64,000 bases of DNA from Streptomyces paludis (GTDB lineage Bacteria; Actinomycetota; Actinomycetes; Streptomycetales; Streptomycetaceae). The notes under the pieces are model-generated. The model had not been told where the DNA came from. It saw only the letters and a program-made list of their open reading frames with translations, and made no database searches. The stretch lies in contig NZ_CP031194.1 in NCBI RefSeq assembly GCF_003344965.1, positions 2,294,001-2,358,000 of the forward strand, given 5' to 3'. Shown here one piece after another: positions 25,007 through 37,317 of the stretch. The position numbers and the translations under genes are program-made. Position 1 is the first letter of the stretch; every line of letters begins with the position of its first letter.

Positions 25007-25471
25007 TCAGGCTCCGGTGGTGGAGCCCGGTCTCACGATCATCAGGACCGTGACCGTGGCCCAGAGCAGGTTGAAGACGCCGGTGTACATGGCGAGTCGG
25101 GCGAGGGCGGGTCGCGGCGGCGCCGCGGGCGGGGCGGACTCGCCGCCGGGGGCCGCTTCCGCGGCCGCGAGAAGCGCTCCCTGGCGCGGCAGTATCAGCG
25201 CCCCGAGTACGGCGGCGGCCGCGGCGGTCAGGGCCATGGAGACGATCAGCCAGGCGTCACCGAGGACCCCCATGGTGTTCGCCGTGGCCAAGCCGAAGAC
25301 GGGGACGGTGACCCCGACGACCGCGTAGACGCGGCAGATGCGGTGGAACACGGCGACGCTCGCCCAGGCGTTGGCGCGGACCGCCGCGGTGAACATGCTG
25401 GCCGCCGCGGTGACCGGACCGATGGCGATGATGGCCGCGAGGACATGGACCGAGAGGAGGAGCTTCGTCAT
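25007..25471 (-). CDS. DUF2269-like integral membrane protein
   Basis: A 154-residue membrane protein with four predicted helices: LLLSVHVLAAIIAIGPVTAA at the N-terminus, a second near VYAVVGVTVPVFGLA, a third at AWLIVSMALTAAAAAVLGAL and a fourth near the C-terminus. A Pro/Ala-rich loop (about residues 105-125) precedes the last helix. The HVLAAIIAIG histidine-containing start resembles DUF2269. The ATG at 25471 is favoured, although its ribosome site is weak. Function unknown. Confidence 0.7.
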   Translation of the reverse strand: MTKLLLSVHVLAAIIAIGPVTAAASMFTAAVRANAWASVAVFHRICRVYAVVGVTVPVFGLATANTMGVLGDAWLIVSMALTAAAAAVLGALILPRQGALLAAAEAAPGGESAPPAAPPRPALARLAMYTGVFNLLWATVTVLMIVRPGSTTGA

Positions 25472-25793
25472 GACAGTGAACACCCCGTCGGAGCGGGCGA
25501 GTCGAAGCCTTCGGACGGCACGGTCTGAACGGCGGGCACGGAGCATCAGTCCTTCGTGGTGCGGTCGCGCGCCCGGGGAGGGCGCCGTGGCCGACGGTAG
25601 TCAGCGCCCGGAGCCGCGAGTAGTGGCAGGAGTGCCATATGGCAACGGGTTCTCGCCAGCAGCGCCGGTAGCGCCGGCACCACCGGGAGCACGGGCTGCG
25701 CCGCCACCGCCGGCACCGCCGGCAGCGCCCGTGGGGCCGCTCTCGGTGCCCCCTCGCGGTGGCGGCGGCCCGTCGCCCCTCTACCTTGGCGCC
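25472..25793. other. Non-coding divergent region with GCC-rich low complexity
   Basis: Between the DUF2269-like gene and the AraC-type gene. It holds a short run of GCCGGnA/GCC-type low-complexity sequence (about 25655-25735) and no convincing ORF, operator palindrome or promoter that I can support. Confidence 0.5.
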
Positions 25794-26762
25794 ATGCACA
25801 CCGTGGCCGTACTCGCCCTCGACGGCGTCATCCCCTTCGATGCCGCCACTCCCATCGAGACCTTCAGCCGGATCCGGCTGCCGGACGGAGCGGCGCCCTA
25901 CCGGGTGCGGGTGTGCTCGCCGGCCGAGGAGGTGTCGGCCGGGGCGTTCGCGCTGCGGGCGCCCTGGGGGCTCGACGCGCTCGCCGAGGCGGACACGATC
26001 GTGCTGCCCGGTATCGCGGAGCCGACCGCGCCCGTGCCGCCGGAGGTGCTCAACGCGCTGCGGGAGGCGGCCGGCCGGGGCACCCGTATCGTCTCGGTCT
26101 GCGTCGGCGCGTTCATTCTCGCGGCGACGGGGCTGCTGGACGGCCGGCGGGCCACCACGCACTGGCTCGCCGCCCCGCTGCTGGCCCAGCTGTATCCGGC
26201 GATCGAGGTGGATCCCGAGGTGCTCTATGTGGACAACGGGCAGTTCCTGACGTCCGCGGGCGCCGCGGCGGGGCTCGATCTCTGTCTGCACATCATCCGG
26301 CGCGACCATGGCTCCGCCGTGGCCGCCGACGCGGCCCGGCTGACGGTGATGCCGCTGGAACGGGACGGCGGCCAGGCCCAGTTCATCGTCCACGAGCAGC
26401 CTCCCGTGCCGCGCGGATCGGTCATGGAGCCGCTGCTGAACTGGCTGGAGGAGAACGCGGAGCACGAGCTGACGCTCGACACCATCGCGGACCGGGCCGG
26501 CATGAGCACCCGCACGCTGAACCGGCGCTTCCGCGAGCAGACCGGCACCACCCCGCTCCAGTGGCTGCACCGGGCCCGGATACGCAAGGCGCAGTATCTG
26601 CTGGAGACGACGGCGCACCCGGTCGACCGGATCGCCGAGCGCGTCGGCTTCGGGAGTCCCACCGCCTTCCGGGACCGGTTCAAGCGTCTCGTGGGGACAA
26701 GTCCGCACGCGTATCGCCACGCGTTCCGCGGGACGCCGCCACCGCGGGAGGCGGGAGCGTGA
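25794..26762 (+). CDS. GlxA-like AraC-family regulator with DJ-1/PfpI domain
   Basis: A 322-residue regulator. The N-terminal half (1-180) is a class I amidotransferase-like DJ-1/PfpI fold with the nucleophile-elbow segment VSVCVGAFILAATGLL. The C-terminal half (about 215-318) is an AraC/XylS double helix-turn-helix (ADRAGMSTRTLNRRFREQTG and DRIAERVGFGSPTAFRDRF). The ATG at 25794 begins the conserved domain; no strong ribosome site precedes it. Its last 83 bases overlap the convergent transporter gene. Targets unknown. Confidence 0.9.
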   Translation: MHTVAVLALDGVIPFDAATPIETFSRIRLPDGAAPYRVRVCSPAEEVSAGAFALRAPWGLDALAEADTIVLPGIAEPTAPVPPEVLNALREAAGRGTRIVSVCVGAFILAATGLLDGRRATTHWLAAPLLAQLYPAIEVDPEVLYVDNGQFLTSAGAAAGLDLCLHIIRRDHGSAVAADAARLTVMPLERDGGQAQFIVHEQPPVPRGSVMEPLLNWLEENAEHELTLDTIADRAGMSTRTLNRRFREQTGTTPLQWLHRARIRKAQYLLETTAHPVDRIAERVGFGSPTAFRDRFKRLVGTSPHAYRHAFRGTPPPREAGA

Positions 26763-27642
26763 GCGCCGGGGCGGGGACGGCCGCCGCGGCACCGCGCGGG
26801 AGTGAGGCGAGGGCCACTCCCCCGACCAGCAGGACGGCCGCGCACCAGCGCAGCGGGCTGAGGGACTCGCCCAGTACCAGGGCCGCCGCGGACATCCCGA
26901 AGACGGGCACGAGCAGCGAGAAGGGGGCCACGGAGGAGGCCGGGTAGCGGCGCAGCAGGAAGCCCCAGGCGCCGAAGCCGAAGACGGTGGTGCCCCAGGC
27001 GACGTACAGGATGATCGCGGCGCCGGCTCCGTCCAGCGCGCGCAGGGCGGCCAGGCCGGCGGACGGCCCTTCGAAGAGGAGCGAGAGACCGAGCAGCGGG
27101 AGTACGGGGACGGTCGAGACCCAGACCATGAAGTTCAGCGCGTCCGGCGGGGAGGCTTTGCGGGTGAGCACATTGGAGACGCCCCAGAACACGGCGGCGG
27201 CGATGACCAGGGCGAAGGCGGCCAGCGGGCCGGAGGTCCCCTCGTCGACGGCGGCGACCGCGATACCGGCGAGGGCGACGCCCATGCCCAGCAGCCGGGT
27301 CCGGCCGGGCCGCTCGCCGAGGGCGACCGCGGCGAACAGGGCGGTGAAGACCGCCTGGATCTGGAGGACGAGCGACGACAGACCGGCGGGCATGCCCTGG
27401 TTCATCCCGACGAAGAGCAGCCCGAACTTCGCCACGCCGAGCGCGAGTCCGACCCCGATCACCCATTTCCAGGCCACCTTCGGGCGGCCGACGAAGAAGA
27501 CCGCGGGCAGCGCCGCGACCAGGAACCGCAGCGCGGAGAAGAGGAGGGGCGGGAAGTGGCCGAGACCGATCTCGATGACGACGAAGTTCACCCCCCAGAG
27601 CGCGGTGACAAGGACGGCGAGAGCGATATGTGCAGGACGCAT
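26680..27642 (-). CDS. EamA/DMT-family transporter
   Basis: A 320-residue membrane protein with ten helices in two EamA repeats (starting LAVLVTALWGVNFVVIE and AAFALVIAAAVFWGVSNVL), typical of drug/metabolite exporters. The ATG at 27642 begins the first helix directly. The C-terminal tail of about 40 residues is Pro/Ala-rich and is encoded antisense to the end of the AraC-type gene. Divergent from a LysR regulator, which probably controls it; the substrate is unknown. Confidence 0.88.
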   Translation of the reverse strand: MRPAHIALAVLVTALWGVNFVVIEIGLGHFPPLLFSALRFLVAALPAVFFVGRPKVAWKWVIGVGLALGVAKFGLLFVGMNQGMPAGLSSLVLQIQAVFTALFAAVALGERPGRTRLLGMGVALAGIAVAAVDEGTSGPLAAFALVIAAAVFWGVSNVLTRKASPPDALNFMVWVSTVPVLPLLGLSLLFEGPSAGLAALRALDGAGAAIILYVAWGTTVFGFGAWGFLLRRYPASSVAPFSLLVPVFGMSAAALVLGESLSPLRWCAAVLLVGGVALASLPRGAAAAVPAPALTLPPPAVAASRGTRGDTRADLSPRDA

Positions 27643-27728
27643 GGGGACAGGTTCCCGCGCCCGATCATGTAGCACTAGCGCAGATTTCTTCATGGTTGAA
27701 TTGAGCGTTGCTTACGAATGAGGTGACC

Positions 27729-28637
27729 ATGCTCGACCTGGCCCGGCTGCGGGCACTGCATGCCGTGTCCGTGCACGGCTCCGTCGCGGCGGCGGCGGCC
27801 TTCCTCGGCTACACCCCCTCGGCCGTGTCCCAGCAGATCACCAAGCTGGAGCGGGAGACCCGTACACCCCTGCTCGAACGGCACGGCCGCGGTGTGGTGC
27901 TCACCGACGAGGCGCGCCATCTCGCCGCCACGGCCGAGGAGCTGCTCGCCATCGTCGAGCGGGCCGAAACCACATTGGAGGAGCGCCGGGGACAGCCGAC
28001 CGGACAGCTGGTGGTCGGGGCGTTCGCCTCGTCGGCGCGGGGGCTGCTCCCCGGTGTGCTGGCCAAGCTGGCCGGGCTGCACCCCACTCTCGATGTGCGG
28101 CTGCGGGAGGTCGATCCGCATCTCTCCATCGATCTGGTGGCCCGCGGCGCGATCGACCTGGCGGTCGCCCACGACTGGGACATCGCACCGCTGCCCGCGC
28201 CCGACGGCGTGGAGCAGGCGTTCATCGGGGACGATCTGTGCGATCTGCTGGTCCCGGCCGGCCATCCGCTGGCGGCGCGCCCCTCCGTGCGCAGGGAGGA
28301 GCTGACGGGCCAGCGCTGGATCTGCCAGCCGCCGGGGACGGTCTGCCACGACTGGCTGGTCCGCACCCTGCGCGCGGCCGGCTGTGAGCCGGATCTCGCG
28401 CATCAGGCCGAGGAGAACCACACACAGCTGGCGCTGGTCGCGGCCGGCCTCGGCATCGCCATGATGCCGCGCCTGGGCCGCGGTCCGCTGCCGGAGGGAA
28501 TACGCGCGATCAGCCTGGACCCGGTGCCGACACGGCGGCTGTACGCGCTGTGGCGCGCGGGCGCGGCCAGACGCCCGGCCGTCACGGTGACCGTGGAGAC
28601 CCTGCGGAGACACTGGCCGACGGTCGCCGCCGGGTAA
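27729..28637 (+). CDS. LysR-family transcriptional regulator
   Basis: A 302-residue LysR protein with winged helix at 1-60 (VAAAAAFLGYTPSAVSQQITKLE) and a substrate-binding domain from about 90. The ATG at 27729 follows a GAGGTG site; the upstream alternative adds seven non-conserved residues. Divergent from the EamA transporter with 86 bases between them, the classical LysR arrangement, so it probably activates that exporter when its inducer is present. Confidence 0.9.
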   Translation: MLDLARLRALHAVSVHGSVAAAAAFLGYTPSAVSQQITKLERETRTPLLERHGRGVVLTDEARHLAATAEELLAIVERAETTLEERRGQPTGQLVVGAFASSARGLLPGVLAKLAGLHPTLDVRLREVDPHLSIDLVARGAIDLAVAHDWDIAPLPAPDGVEQAFIGDDLCDLLVPAGHPLAARPSVRREELTGQRWICQPPGTVCHDWLVRTLRAAGCEPDLAHQAEENHTQLALVAAGLGIAMMPRLGRGPLPEGIRAISLDPVPTRRLYALWRAGAARRPAVTVTVETLRRHWPTVAAG

Positions 28638-29079
28638 CGGCACCCGGGCCGGCCCACCGCCCGAGGCCCGTCAGCCAGGCCGGTCACCCGGACCGGCCGC
28701 CCAGGGCGCGCCACCCCGGGCCTGCCACCCCGGACCGGCCGCCCAGGGTCCGCCGCCCGAGGGCGCGTTCGGGCTCGCGGGCGGCGGATTGTGTGGCTCG
28801 CGGCGGAACCCCGGGCTCCTGGCTCTCGTCCTACTGACGTGCGCCGGCGAGTCTCCGCGGCGGTGTCGGCTCGCCGCGGATCGCGACCGCCGACGTCCCT
28901 CTCCGGCCGCCGCGGCCGGCCCACGCGCCGCCACCGGTGCGTCCCCCTTTCCGCGCCGGTGGCGGCCCTCACCTCCCCATGCCGCCATGTCTCTTGACTG
29001 ACAGTTATTTTCCGGATACCCGTGAATATTCGGAAGTTTCCTTCAGCTTCCTCGCAGCGCAAGGCCGAAAGGAGCACCC
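28638..29079. other. Non-coding region upstream of the GH3 gene, with a 20-base duplication
   Basis: CCCGGACCGGCCGCCCAGGG occurs at 28687-28706 and again at 28729-28748. Further on, TTGACT (28994-28999) and the palindrome GAATATTC (29024-29031) lie in an AT-richer patch before the GH3 start and may belong to its promoter. I see no gene. Confidence 0.55.
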
Positions 29080-30909
29080 GTGCACGACGACCGGACCCTC
29101 TCCAGACGCACTCTTCTCAGCGCGACCGCCGTAGCGGCGGCCGCGGTCTCCGCCACGGCTCTCCCCGCGCACGCCCGCCCCTACCCCAGGCCCGCCGCCC
29201 CGCGCGCCGGCCGGCTCCGCCGGATCGTCTCCCGGATGACCCTGGAGGAGAAGGTCGGACAGCTCTTCGTCATGCGGGTGTACGGACACTCCGCCACCGC
29301 CCCCGACCGGGCCGACATCGACGCCAACCTGGCCGAGATCGGGGTGCGTACGGCCGCCGAGCTGATCTCCACGTACCACGTCGGCGGCATCATCTACTTC
29401 GGCTGGGCGCACAACACGCGTGACCCGCGGCAGATCGCCGCGCTCTCCAACGGCATCCAGGATGCGGGGCTGGCCCAGCGCAGCGCGGTGCCCCTGCTGA
29501 TCGCCACCGACCAGGAGCACGGCGCCGTCGCCCGGGTCGGGAAGCCCGCCACCCTGCTGCCGGGCGCGATGGCGCTCGGCGCCTCGCGCTCCCCCGCCGA
29601 CGCGCGCGAGGCCGCCCGGATCGCCGGCGCCGAGCTGGCCGCCATGGGTATCAACCAGAACTACGCGCCGGACGCGGACGTCAACGTCAACCCCGCCAAC
29701 CCCGTGATCGGCGTACGGTCGTTCGGCGCCGATCCGGCGGCCGTCGCCGCGCTGGTGGCGGAGCAGATCGAGGGGTACCGGAGCGCGGGGATCGCCACCA
29801 CCGCCAAGCACTTCCCCGGGCACGGCGACACCTCGGTCGACAGTCACTACGCGCTGCCCACCATCCACCACACGCACGCGCAGTGGACCGCCCTGGACGC
29901 GCCGCCGTTCCGGGCCGCGATCGCCGCCGGGACCGCCTCGATCATGACCGCGCACATCGTCGTCCCCGCGCTCGACCCGAGCGAGGATCCCGCGACGCTC
30001 TCGCGGCCCATCGTCACCGGCATCCTGCGCGAACAGCTCGGCTACGACGGCCTGGTGATCACGGACGCGCTCGACATGAAGGGCGTCCGGGAGAAGTACG
30101 GCGACGACCGGGTGCCCGTCCTCGCCCTCAAGGCGGGCGTGGATCAGCTGCTCAACCCGCCGAACCTGCGGCTCGCCCGGGACGCCGTGCTGGCCGCCGT
30201 GCGCGGCGGGGAGCTGAGTGTGCGGCGGATCGAGGAGTCCGTGCTGCGTGTGCTCGCGCTCAAGGAGCGGCTGGGGCTGTTCCGCGATCCGTACGTCCCG
30301 GTCGCGGACGTGGACCGTACGGTCGGCTCCCGGGCCCATCTCACCGCCGCCGACCGGATCGCCGACGCGACCACCACCCTGCTCGTCAACGAGGGCGGGC
30401 TGCTGCCGCTGAGCCCGGACCGGCAGCGGAGTCTGCTGGTCGTCGGCGCGGACGTGGCCTCCCCCTCGGGGACGACCGGCCCGCCCGTCGCCGTGCTGGC
30501 CGCCGCCCTGACGGAGGCGGGTTTCACGACCACCGCCCTGGTCACCGGTACGGCGCCGGCCCAGGCGCGGATCGACGAGGCCGTGGCCGCCTCCCGGGGC
30601 AAGGGCGCGGTGGTCGTGGCCACGTACAACGTGTCGGCGAGCAGCACCCAGCGCGCGCTGGTCGGCGCGCTGGCCGCGACCGGGGTGCCGGTGGTGACGG
30701 TCGCCCTGCGCAATCCGTACGACATCGCCCAGCTGTCCGGGGTCACGGCGTCGCTCGCCACGTACTCCTGGACGGATGTGGAGGTACGGGCCGCCGCGCG
30801 GGTGATCGCGGGGCAGGTCCGGCCGCGGGGAAGGCTGCCCGTGCCGGTGCAGCGCGCGGACGATCCGGCCCGGGTGCTCCATCCGATCGGCCACGGGCTG
30901 ACGTACTGA
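29080..30909 (+). CDS. Exported GH3 beta-N-acetylhexosaminidase
   Basis: A 609-residue glycoside hydrolase family 3 enzyme. The KHFPGHGDTSVDSH motif around residue 245 is the NagZ-type signature, with the His/Asp dyad that replaces a free general acid. A second alpha/beta domain (about 430-600) is also present, making it longer than cytoplasmic NagZ. The N-terminus LSRRTLLSATAVAAAAV is a Tat-type signal peptide, so it is probably exported folded. The GTG at 29080 has AAAGGAG upstream. Likely releases N-acetylglucosamine from chitin fragments or muropeptides outside the cell. Confidence 0.9.
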   Translation: MHDDRTLSRRTLLSATAVAAAAVSATALPAHARPYPRPAAPRAGRLRRIVSRMTLEEKVGQLFVMRVYGHSATAPDRADIDANLAEIGVRTAAELISTYHVGGIIYFGWAHNTRDPRQIAALSNGIQDAGLAQRSAVPLLIATDQEHGAVARVGKPATLLPGAMALGASRSPADAREAARIAGAELAAMGINQNYAPDADVNVNPANPVIGVRSFGADPAAVAALVAEQIEGYRSAGIATTAKHFPGHGDTSVDSHYALPTIHHTHAQWTALDAPPFRAAIAAGTASIMTAHIVVPALDPSEDPATLSRPIVTGILREQLGYDGLVITDALDMKGVREKYGDDRVPVLALKAGVDQLLNPPNLRLARDAVLAAVRGGELSVRRIEESVLRVLALKERLGLFRDPYVPVADVDRTVGSRAHLTAADRIADATTTLLVNEGGLLPLSPDRQRSLLVVGADVASPSGTTGPPVAVLAAALTEAGFTTTALVTGTAPAQARIDEAVAASRGKGAVVVATYNVSASSTQRALVGALAATGVPVVTVALRNPYDIAQLSGVTASLATYSWTDVEVRAAARVIAGQVRPRGRLPVPVQRADDPARVLHPIGHGLTY

Positions 30910-30933
30910 CAGCTGACGGACCGGCCCGTCGAA

Positions 30934-30978
30934 CCGCTGCCGTCGCCGTCGCTGGACCAGCGACGGCGACGGCAGCGG
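30934..30978. terminator. Very long perfect terminator hairpin
   Basis: A 22-bp perfect inverted repeat (30934-30955 with 30957-30978) around one base sits between the convergent GH3 and peptidase genes. A partial third copy of the right arm follows immediately. Confidence 0.8.
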
Positions 30979-30996
30979 CGACGGCAGCGGCGGGTG

Positions 30997-32418
30997 CTAC
31001 GGCCGCAGCGTGTGGCGGCGGTCCAGCTTCTGCCGGTCCAGCTTGGCGTCGTACGCCGCCAGCGGCTTCGCCTTCGCCTCGTCCTTCTGTACGGCGGCGG
31101 GCGCGACGCCCGCCCACTCCAGGATCCGGGCGGTGGCCTTGGCCTGCTGCTCCGGGACCAGACCCGCCACATTGGCGCCGTGGTTGGCGCCCGGCGCGAC
31201 ATACACATAGCTGTCGCGCGCGCCGTGGCCGAGGCGGAACGGCTTGGAGCCCCACGGGTCGTTCTGCCCGTACACGAACAGCATCCGGTTCGCGTTGTTA
31301 CGGACCCACCTGTCGATGTCCGGCATCACGCGCGGGTCGAACTTCATCGGGATCTCGCTCGGCACGAAGCTGCGCGGCGGCTGGTAGCCGTACCGGCTCA
31401 GCTTGGCGAGCTTCGGCTGCTTGATGGTGGGCCAGCCCAGCTGGGTGCCCGCCTGGTAGTAGTACGGCGTGTACGTGGCCAGGCTCTGGTCGGTCGGCGC
31501 GGAGAAGCCGGAGATCGCGTCGACGCTGTTGTAGATGTCGTCGTCGGACGCGGTGGCCGACGGGATGCTGTCGCAGTCGTCGAGCAGCCCGTACTGCCAG
31601 AAGCCCCACGCGTAGTCGAGCACGACGGCCTCGTACGCCTTGTCGAGCGTGCCGACGGTGGTGAAGGTCGCGCCCTCCCGCTCGGCCCACGCCCGGTACT
31701 TCTTCTGGAGCGGTACGCGGCGGATCAGCGCCTCGCGCTGCACGGCGGTGAGCTTGTCGCGGCACTCCTTGGTGCCGACGCGTTCAAAGAAGCGGTCGTA
31801 CGCCGAATCGTCTTTGTTCACCACGTCGTTGGGCGCGACGTACGCGACGACACCGTCCATGTCGCGCGGGTAGAAGCGCTCGTAGTACGTGGCGGTCATA
31901 CCGCCCTTGGAACCGCCAGTGGCGAGCCAGTTGCGCGGGTAGATCTTCTTCAGCGCGGTGAAGACGCGGTGCTGGTCGCTGGCCGCCTGCCAGATGTCCA
32001 GCTTCGACCAGTCGGCCGGCTGGGGCCGCGACGGGGTGAAGAAGCGGTACTCCAAGGAGACCTGGTTGCCGTCGACGATCCGCGTCGGCTCACTGCGGCC
32101 GGGGTTAGTGGAGACGTTGTAGCCGCTGGTGAAGAAGACCGTGGGACGGCTGGTGTCCTTGTGCAGAAGCGTGACGCGCTGCTGGAAGGTGCCCTTGGAG
32201 GGGTGCCGGTGGTCCACCGGCTGGGTGTAGTTGAGAACGAAGTAGCGATAGCCGGTGTACGGCTTCTCCTGGATCAGACTCATCCCCGGGATCGCCAGGA
32301 TGCGGTCCTTGATGTCGGTGTCGGTGTCGGTGCTCTCGGCGGCGGTGGCCGCGCCTGCTGTGGCCACCGCGCCTATGACCAGCACGAGCGACAACAGCCA
32401 TCTCAACGCCTTGCGCAT
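30997..32418 (-). CDS. Secreted peptidase of family S37 (PS-10 type)
   Basis: A 473-residue exported serine peptidase of the Streptomyces S37/PS-10 type, related to tripeptidyl aminopeptidases. A Sec signal peptide (about 1-27) precedes an alpha/beta hydrolase fold. Ser170 in GGSKGG is the probable nucleophile, with Asp in YGQNDPWGS and His in GANHGANV as the likely remainder of the triad. The ATG at 32418 has GGGAG upstream. It may trim proline-containing peptides released outside the cell. Monocistronic. Confidence 0.88.
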   Translation of the reverse strand: MRKALRWLLSLVLVIGAVATAGAATAAESTDTDTDIKDRILAIPGMSLIQEKPYTGYRYFVLNYTQPVDHRHPSKGTFQQRVTLLHKDTSRPTVFFTSGYNVSTNPGRSEPTRIVDGNQVSLEYRFFTPSRPQPADWSKLDIWQAASDQHRVFTALKKIYPRNWLATGGSKGGMTATYYERFYPRDMDGVVAYVAPNDVVNKDDSAYDRFFERVGTKECRDKLTAVQREALIRRVPLQKKYRAWAEREGATFTTVGTLDKAYEAVVLDYAWGFWQYGLLDDCDSIPSATASDDDIYNSVDAISGFSAPTDQSLATYTPYYYQAGTQLGWPTIKQPKLAKLSRYGYQPPRSFVPSEIPMKFDPRVMPDIDRWVRNNANRMLFVYGQNDPWGSKPFRLGHGARDSYVYVAPGANHGANVAGLVPEQQAKATARILEWAGVAPAAVQKDEAKAKPLAAYDAKLDRQKLDRRHTLRP

Positions 32419-32532
32419 GCACGCTCCCTGTGTTCATGACAGACGTCGTGAACCTAGCGGGCGGCCACCCGCCCCCGCCAGACCACACCCCGCCGGGGAG
32501 CGCGTTTTCGGCGTCAGGTCGCGCGCCCCCGG

Positions 32533-32604
32533 CGTCAGGAGCGCGCGCGTTCCGGAGTGTGCGTCAGGAGCGCGCGCTCCGGAGTGTGCGTCAGGAGCGC
32601 GCGC
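32533..32604. repeat. Tandem repeat containing the palindrome GAGCGCGCGCTC
   Basis: The unit CGTCAGGAGCGCGCG begins at 32533, 32562 and 32589, with spacing of 29 then 27 bases. Two of the copies hold the full self-complementary GAGCGCGCGCTC, the first a variant of it. The array runs directly into the stop codon of the small secreted protein, so the stop codon is part of the last unit. Confidence 0.75.
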
Positions 32605-32970
32605 TCAGCAGAGGATCCAGCCGGTCGAACCCGACTTCCCGGCGACGGAACCGGTGGCGCGCACACACCGGTTGAGCGCGTGGACCGTGACCGGACCCGC
32701 ATGGCGCGTGTAACGGCCGCTGTCCACCACGGCGTTGCCGCCGCGCGGCTGGAGACTGACCGACATGGGGCGCTTCTGGCCGGGGTTCTTGGCCACGGTG
32801 GTCGCGCAGGCGTAGTCGCGGACCTTGTACACCCGCAGCTCACCGGTGGCGAACGGCACCGTCCGCACCGGCCGGCCCGAGCACACGGAGGCCGCCCGGG
32901 CCTGCTCCGCGCCAGGGTCGGCCACCACCAGGGCGCCCAGCGCCGTCAGCACCGCGAACCCGTGGGTCAT
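32605..32970 (-). CDS. Small secreted four-cysteine protein of unknown function
   Basis: A 121-residue exported protein with a hydrophobic signal segment (about 4-20, then an AEQARA-type cleavage site) and a mature part of about 92 residues containing four cysteines (in ASVCSG, DYACAT, LNRCVR and at the very C-terminus), enough for two disulfides. I do not recognise the family. The ATG at 32970 is chosen for its GGGAGG site; a GTG at 33027 would add an arginine-rich n-region and cannot be excluded. Extracellular function is inferred from the signal peptide only. Confidence 0.65.
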   Translation of the reverse strand: MTHGFAVLTALGALVVADPGAEQARAASVCSGRPVRTVPFATGELRVYKVRDYACATTVAKNPGQKRPMSVSLQPRGGNAVVDSGRYTRHAGPVTVHALNRCVRATGSVAGKSGSTGWILC

Positions 32971-33082
32971 CGCCCTCCCGAGCCCGATCCGACGGGTCCT
33001 GCGCGCCCCCGCCCTGAGCAGCGACACCTGCGACACCCGCACCGACCCTCGCACCCCCGTACCCACTCCCGCACCCGCCCCT

Positions 33083-33117
33083 GAAAAACCGAACAAAGGT
33101 GCCCCCTATGGTTTTTC
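33083..33117. promoter_or_regulatory. AT-rich inverted repeat upstream of the small secreted protein gene
   Basis: GAAAAACC (33083-33090) and GGTTTTTC (33110-33117) are perfect complements 19 bases apart in otherwise very GC-rich DNA. It may be an operator or promoter element for the secreted protein, or the terminator of the upstream ABC exporter gene. Confidence 0.45.
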
Positions 33118-33184
33118 TGCGTACACGCGTACGACGCACAGGAAGCGGGGATGGTTGCGGTAAGTAGCCCTCGTCCCTACCGCC

Positions 33185-37165
<3,981 letters not shown>

Positions 37166-37270
37166 TGCTGCCTCCCGCTCGCCGGACCGTGGGTCCGATC
37201 GCCTTGTCGTGCCGGATGGCACCAACGCGGGCGGCGGCGGATTTCATCCCTCCGCAACAAAAGACAGATC

Positions 37271-37317
37271 TTCCGACCTAGGCCCTCTCAAGTTTGGAGA
37301 GGTCTTCGGACCTAGGG
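37271..37317. promoter_or_regulatory. Direct repeats flanking a hairpin upstream of the ABC exporter
   Basis: CTTCCGACCTAGG (37271-37283) and CTTCGGACCTAGG (37305-37317) match at 12 of 13 bases and flank the stem CCTCTC/GAGAGG (37285-37290/37298-37303). The second copy overlaps the end of the beta-lactamase-like gene. It could be a regulator site for the exporter or a terminator. Confidence 0.5.

Noticed and set aside
37166..37222. Upstream GTG (37222) as start of the ABC exporter
   Set aside because: No ribosome site precedes it and the extra residues are not hydrophobic or conserved; the GTG at 37165 has GGGAGG at proper distance.
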